In this document: one piece after another, positions 5,969 to 6,864 of the stretch
Layout: each line of letters starts with the position of its first letter
Numbering within the stretch: position 1 is the stretch's first letter
From: Treponema sp.
GTDB lineage: Bacteria; Spirochaetota; Spirochaetia; Treponematales; Breznakiellaceae
Length of the DNA: 6,864 nucleotides
Direction: 5' to 3'
Assembly: GCA_031273185.1 (NCBI GenBank)
Contig: JAISSG010000091.1
Span: 1 to 6,864, forward strand
The notes under the pieces: generated by a model
Seen by the model: only the letters and a program-made list of their open reading frames with translations
Told to the model about the DNA's origin: nothing
Database searches by the model: none
Program-made: the position numbers and the translations under genes

Positions 5969-6783
5969 GGCTGCCCCATCAGCGAAAGGCTAAAGCCCAG
6001 ACGCTCCGCCCAGCTTACCCACGAGGGCTGTGGCGCATCAGGGCCGGTAAGGATTAGGCGGTTACGGGCGGCGCTGTCCGCAGGTTGTTGTTCCGCAGAA
6101 GGTTGTTCTGCAATGGTTTTGATAAGCGACTCTACGCGCTGGGATATTCCTTCGATAGAATCGTACATGCCGATGTCGGGGGACGCTTCGGCCCGGAATT
6201 CTTCAAGCAGGAACAGAAAGTGGGTACAGCCCAGCACCAGCGCGTCAACTCCGGCGGTGCGGAAACGGTCTATGTAGCCCCGCGCCACCTCCCGTTTTTC
6301 TTCGTCCGATGCGGAAAGAAAGCGGAATTCGACAAACTCGATAAGCTCCGGCGCGGCTATGCCGAAAATTTCGCCGCCGCCAAACTGGGCGGCAAGATCC
6401 CGGATGTACGGCTGGTTGACGGTCAGTTTCGAGCCCAGCACGCCGATTTTTCCGGTCTTTGACCCCAGCACGGCGGGTTTTACCGCAGGCACCGTTCCCA
6501 CAAACGGAAGCTGGGGGTAGTTTTTGCGCAGTACGTCAAGTCCGGCGATGGTGGCGGTGTTGCAGGCTATTACCACAATTTTAGGGTCGATGATCCTGAT
6601 GATCCGTGCCATCAGCTCGATCAAAATCTCCGCAAGCGCGTCCTTTTCCCGCATGCCGTAAGGAAAGTGCTCCCGGTCGGCAAGGCACACCACGTTTTCG
6701 CCGGGGTTCCGCTTGAGAAAATGGCGGCAGTAGGGAATACTGCCGACGCCGGTGTCCAAAAAAAGTATGGGACGGTCTGCCAT
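5965..6783 (-). CDS. murI: Glutamate racemase
   Basis: 272 residues. The enzyme interconverts L- and D-glutamate in the cytoplasm without a cofactor and provides D-glutamate for the peptidoglycan stem peptide. Both catalytic cysteines are present: C74 in ACNTA and C186 in GCTH. D10-T-G-V-G near the N-terminus corresponds to the family's DSG motif, with Ser replaced by Thr, and FPYGMRE (40-46) matches the PYG substrate loop. GVLGSKLTVNQPY (114-126) occupies the site of the usual GVLAT.GTV..Y motif and is a little divergent. The last 45 or so residues start with a Gln/Pro/Ala-rich linker (about 227-239) and form an extension beyond the core fold. The ATG at 6783 follows the stop of the upstream gene by 5 bases and has no visible Shine-Dalgarno sequence, so translation is probably coupled. 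The end overlaps rsgA by 4 bases. Confidence 0.94.
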   Translation of the reverse strand: MADRPILFLDTGVGSIPYCRHFLKRNPGENVVCLADREHFPYGMREKDALAEILIELMARIIRIIDPKIVVIACNTATIAGLDVLRKNYPQLPFVGTVPAVKPAVLGSKTGKIGVLGSKLTVNQPYIRDLAAQFGGGEIFGIAAPELIEFVEFRFLSASDEEKREVARGYIDRFRTAGVDALVLGCTHFLFLLEEFRAEASPDIGMYDSIEGISQRVESLIKTIAEQPSAEQQPADSAARNRLILTGPDAPQPSWVSWAERLGFSLSLMGQP

Positions 6784-6788
6784 ATTGT

Positions 6789-6863
6789 TCAGTTGAATAG
6801 GTTGTCGAAGGCGGTGCTTGCCGCCCTAGCCTGGTCGATTTCTTTTTTCTGGCCCGCCGTCCC
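6789..6863 (-). CDS. C-terminal end of an unidentified gene, cut by the window edge
   Basis: Only the last 24 codons are present. They read GTAGQKKEIDQARAAS followed by TAFDNLFN, with the stop TGA at 6789-6791. The frame is the only one of the three on this strand that runs open from the window edge up to the short spacer before murI. The 5-base spacing to the murI ATG supports a real coupled gene. The residues are helical and charged, and too few to identify a family. Confidence 0.55.
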   Translation of the reverse strand, partial: GTAGQKKEIDQARAASTAFDNLFN

Positions 6864-6864
6864 G

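Overview
The window looks like chromosomal DNA of a moderately GC-rich spirochaete, most likely of the Treponema group. The main support is the 410-residue protein at 671-1903, whose PilZ-like and GAF-like layout resembles the DUF1577/PilZ proteins I associate with spirochaetes. The assignment rests on protein style, not on a database search.

Left part, plus strand: the 3' end of an unrecognised gene (2-664) is followed after 6 bases, in the same reading frame, by the putative c-di-GMP receptor-like gene (671-1903). They probably form one transcript. Right part, minus strand, in order of transcription: the last codons of an unidentified gene (6863-6789), murI (glutamate racemase, 6783-5965), rsgA (ribosome-assembly GTPase, 5968-5012) and mutS2 (5022-2614). 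The genes are 5 bases apart or overlap, so they look like a tightly coupled operon. murI supplies D-glutamate for peptidoglycan, rsgA checks 30S subunit maturation, and mutS2 family members act on recombination intermediates or collided ribosomes.

The two gene groups converge on 1904-2613, and this gap is the most unusual part of the window. It is flanked by an imperfect inverted repeat built from purine-rich tracts and GGCAC-containing short units (1910-1984 and 2565-2609). Between the arms lies a strongly AT-rich core (about 2031-2494), sharply different from the GC-rich genes around it. The core holds a reading frame for a small, very hydrophobic protein (2077-2475). A second frame in the same core offers a better membrane-type N-terminus (2087-2176), which suggests a frameshifted or recoded gene. 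I read the whole gap as an inserted cassette or degenerate mobile element. I do not recognise the family.

Other points for a second look: the PilZ signature halves lie in two different domains of the 410-residue protein; the Smr domain of MutS2 has an altered LDxxG-type motif; and a nested perfect hairpin inside mutS2 coincides with a run of TTA leucine codons.
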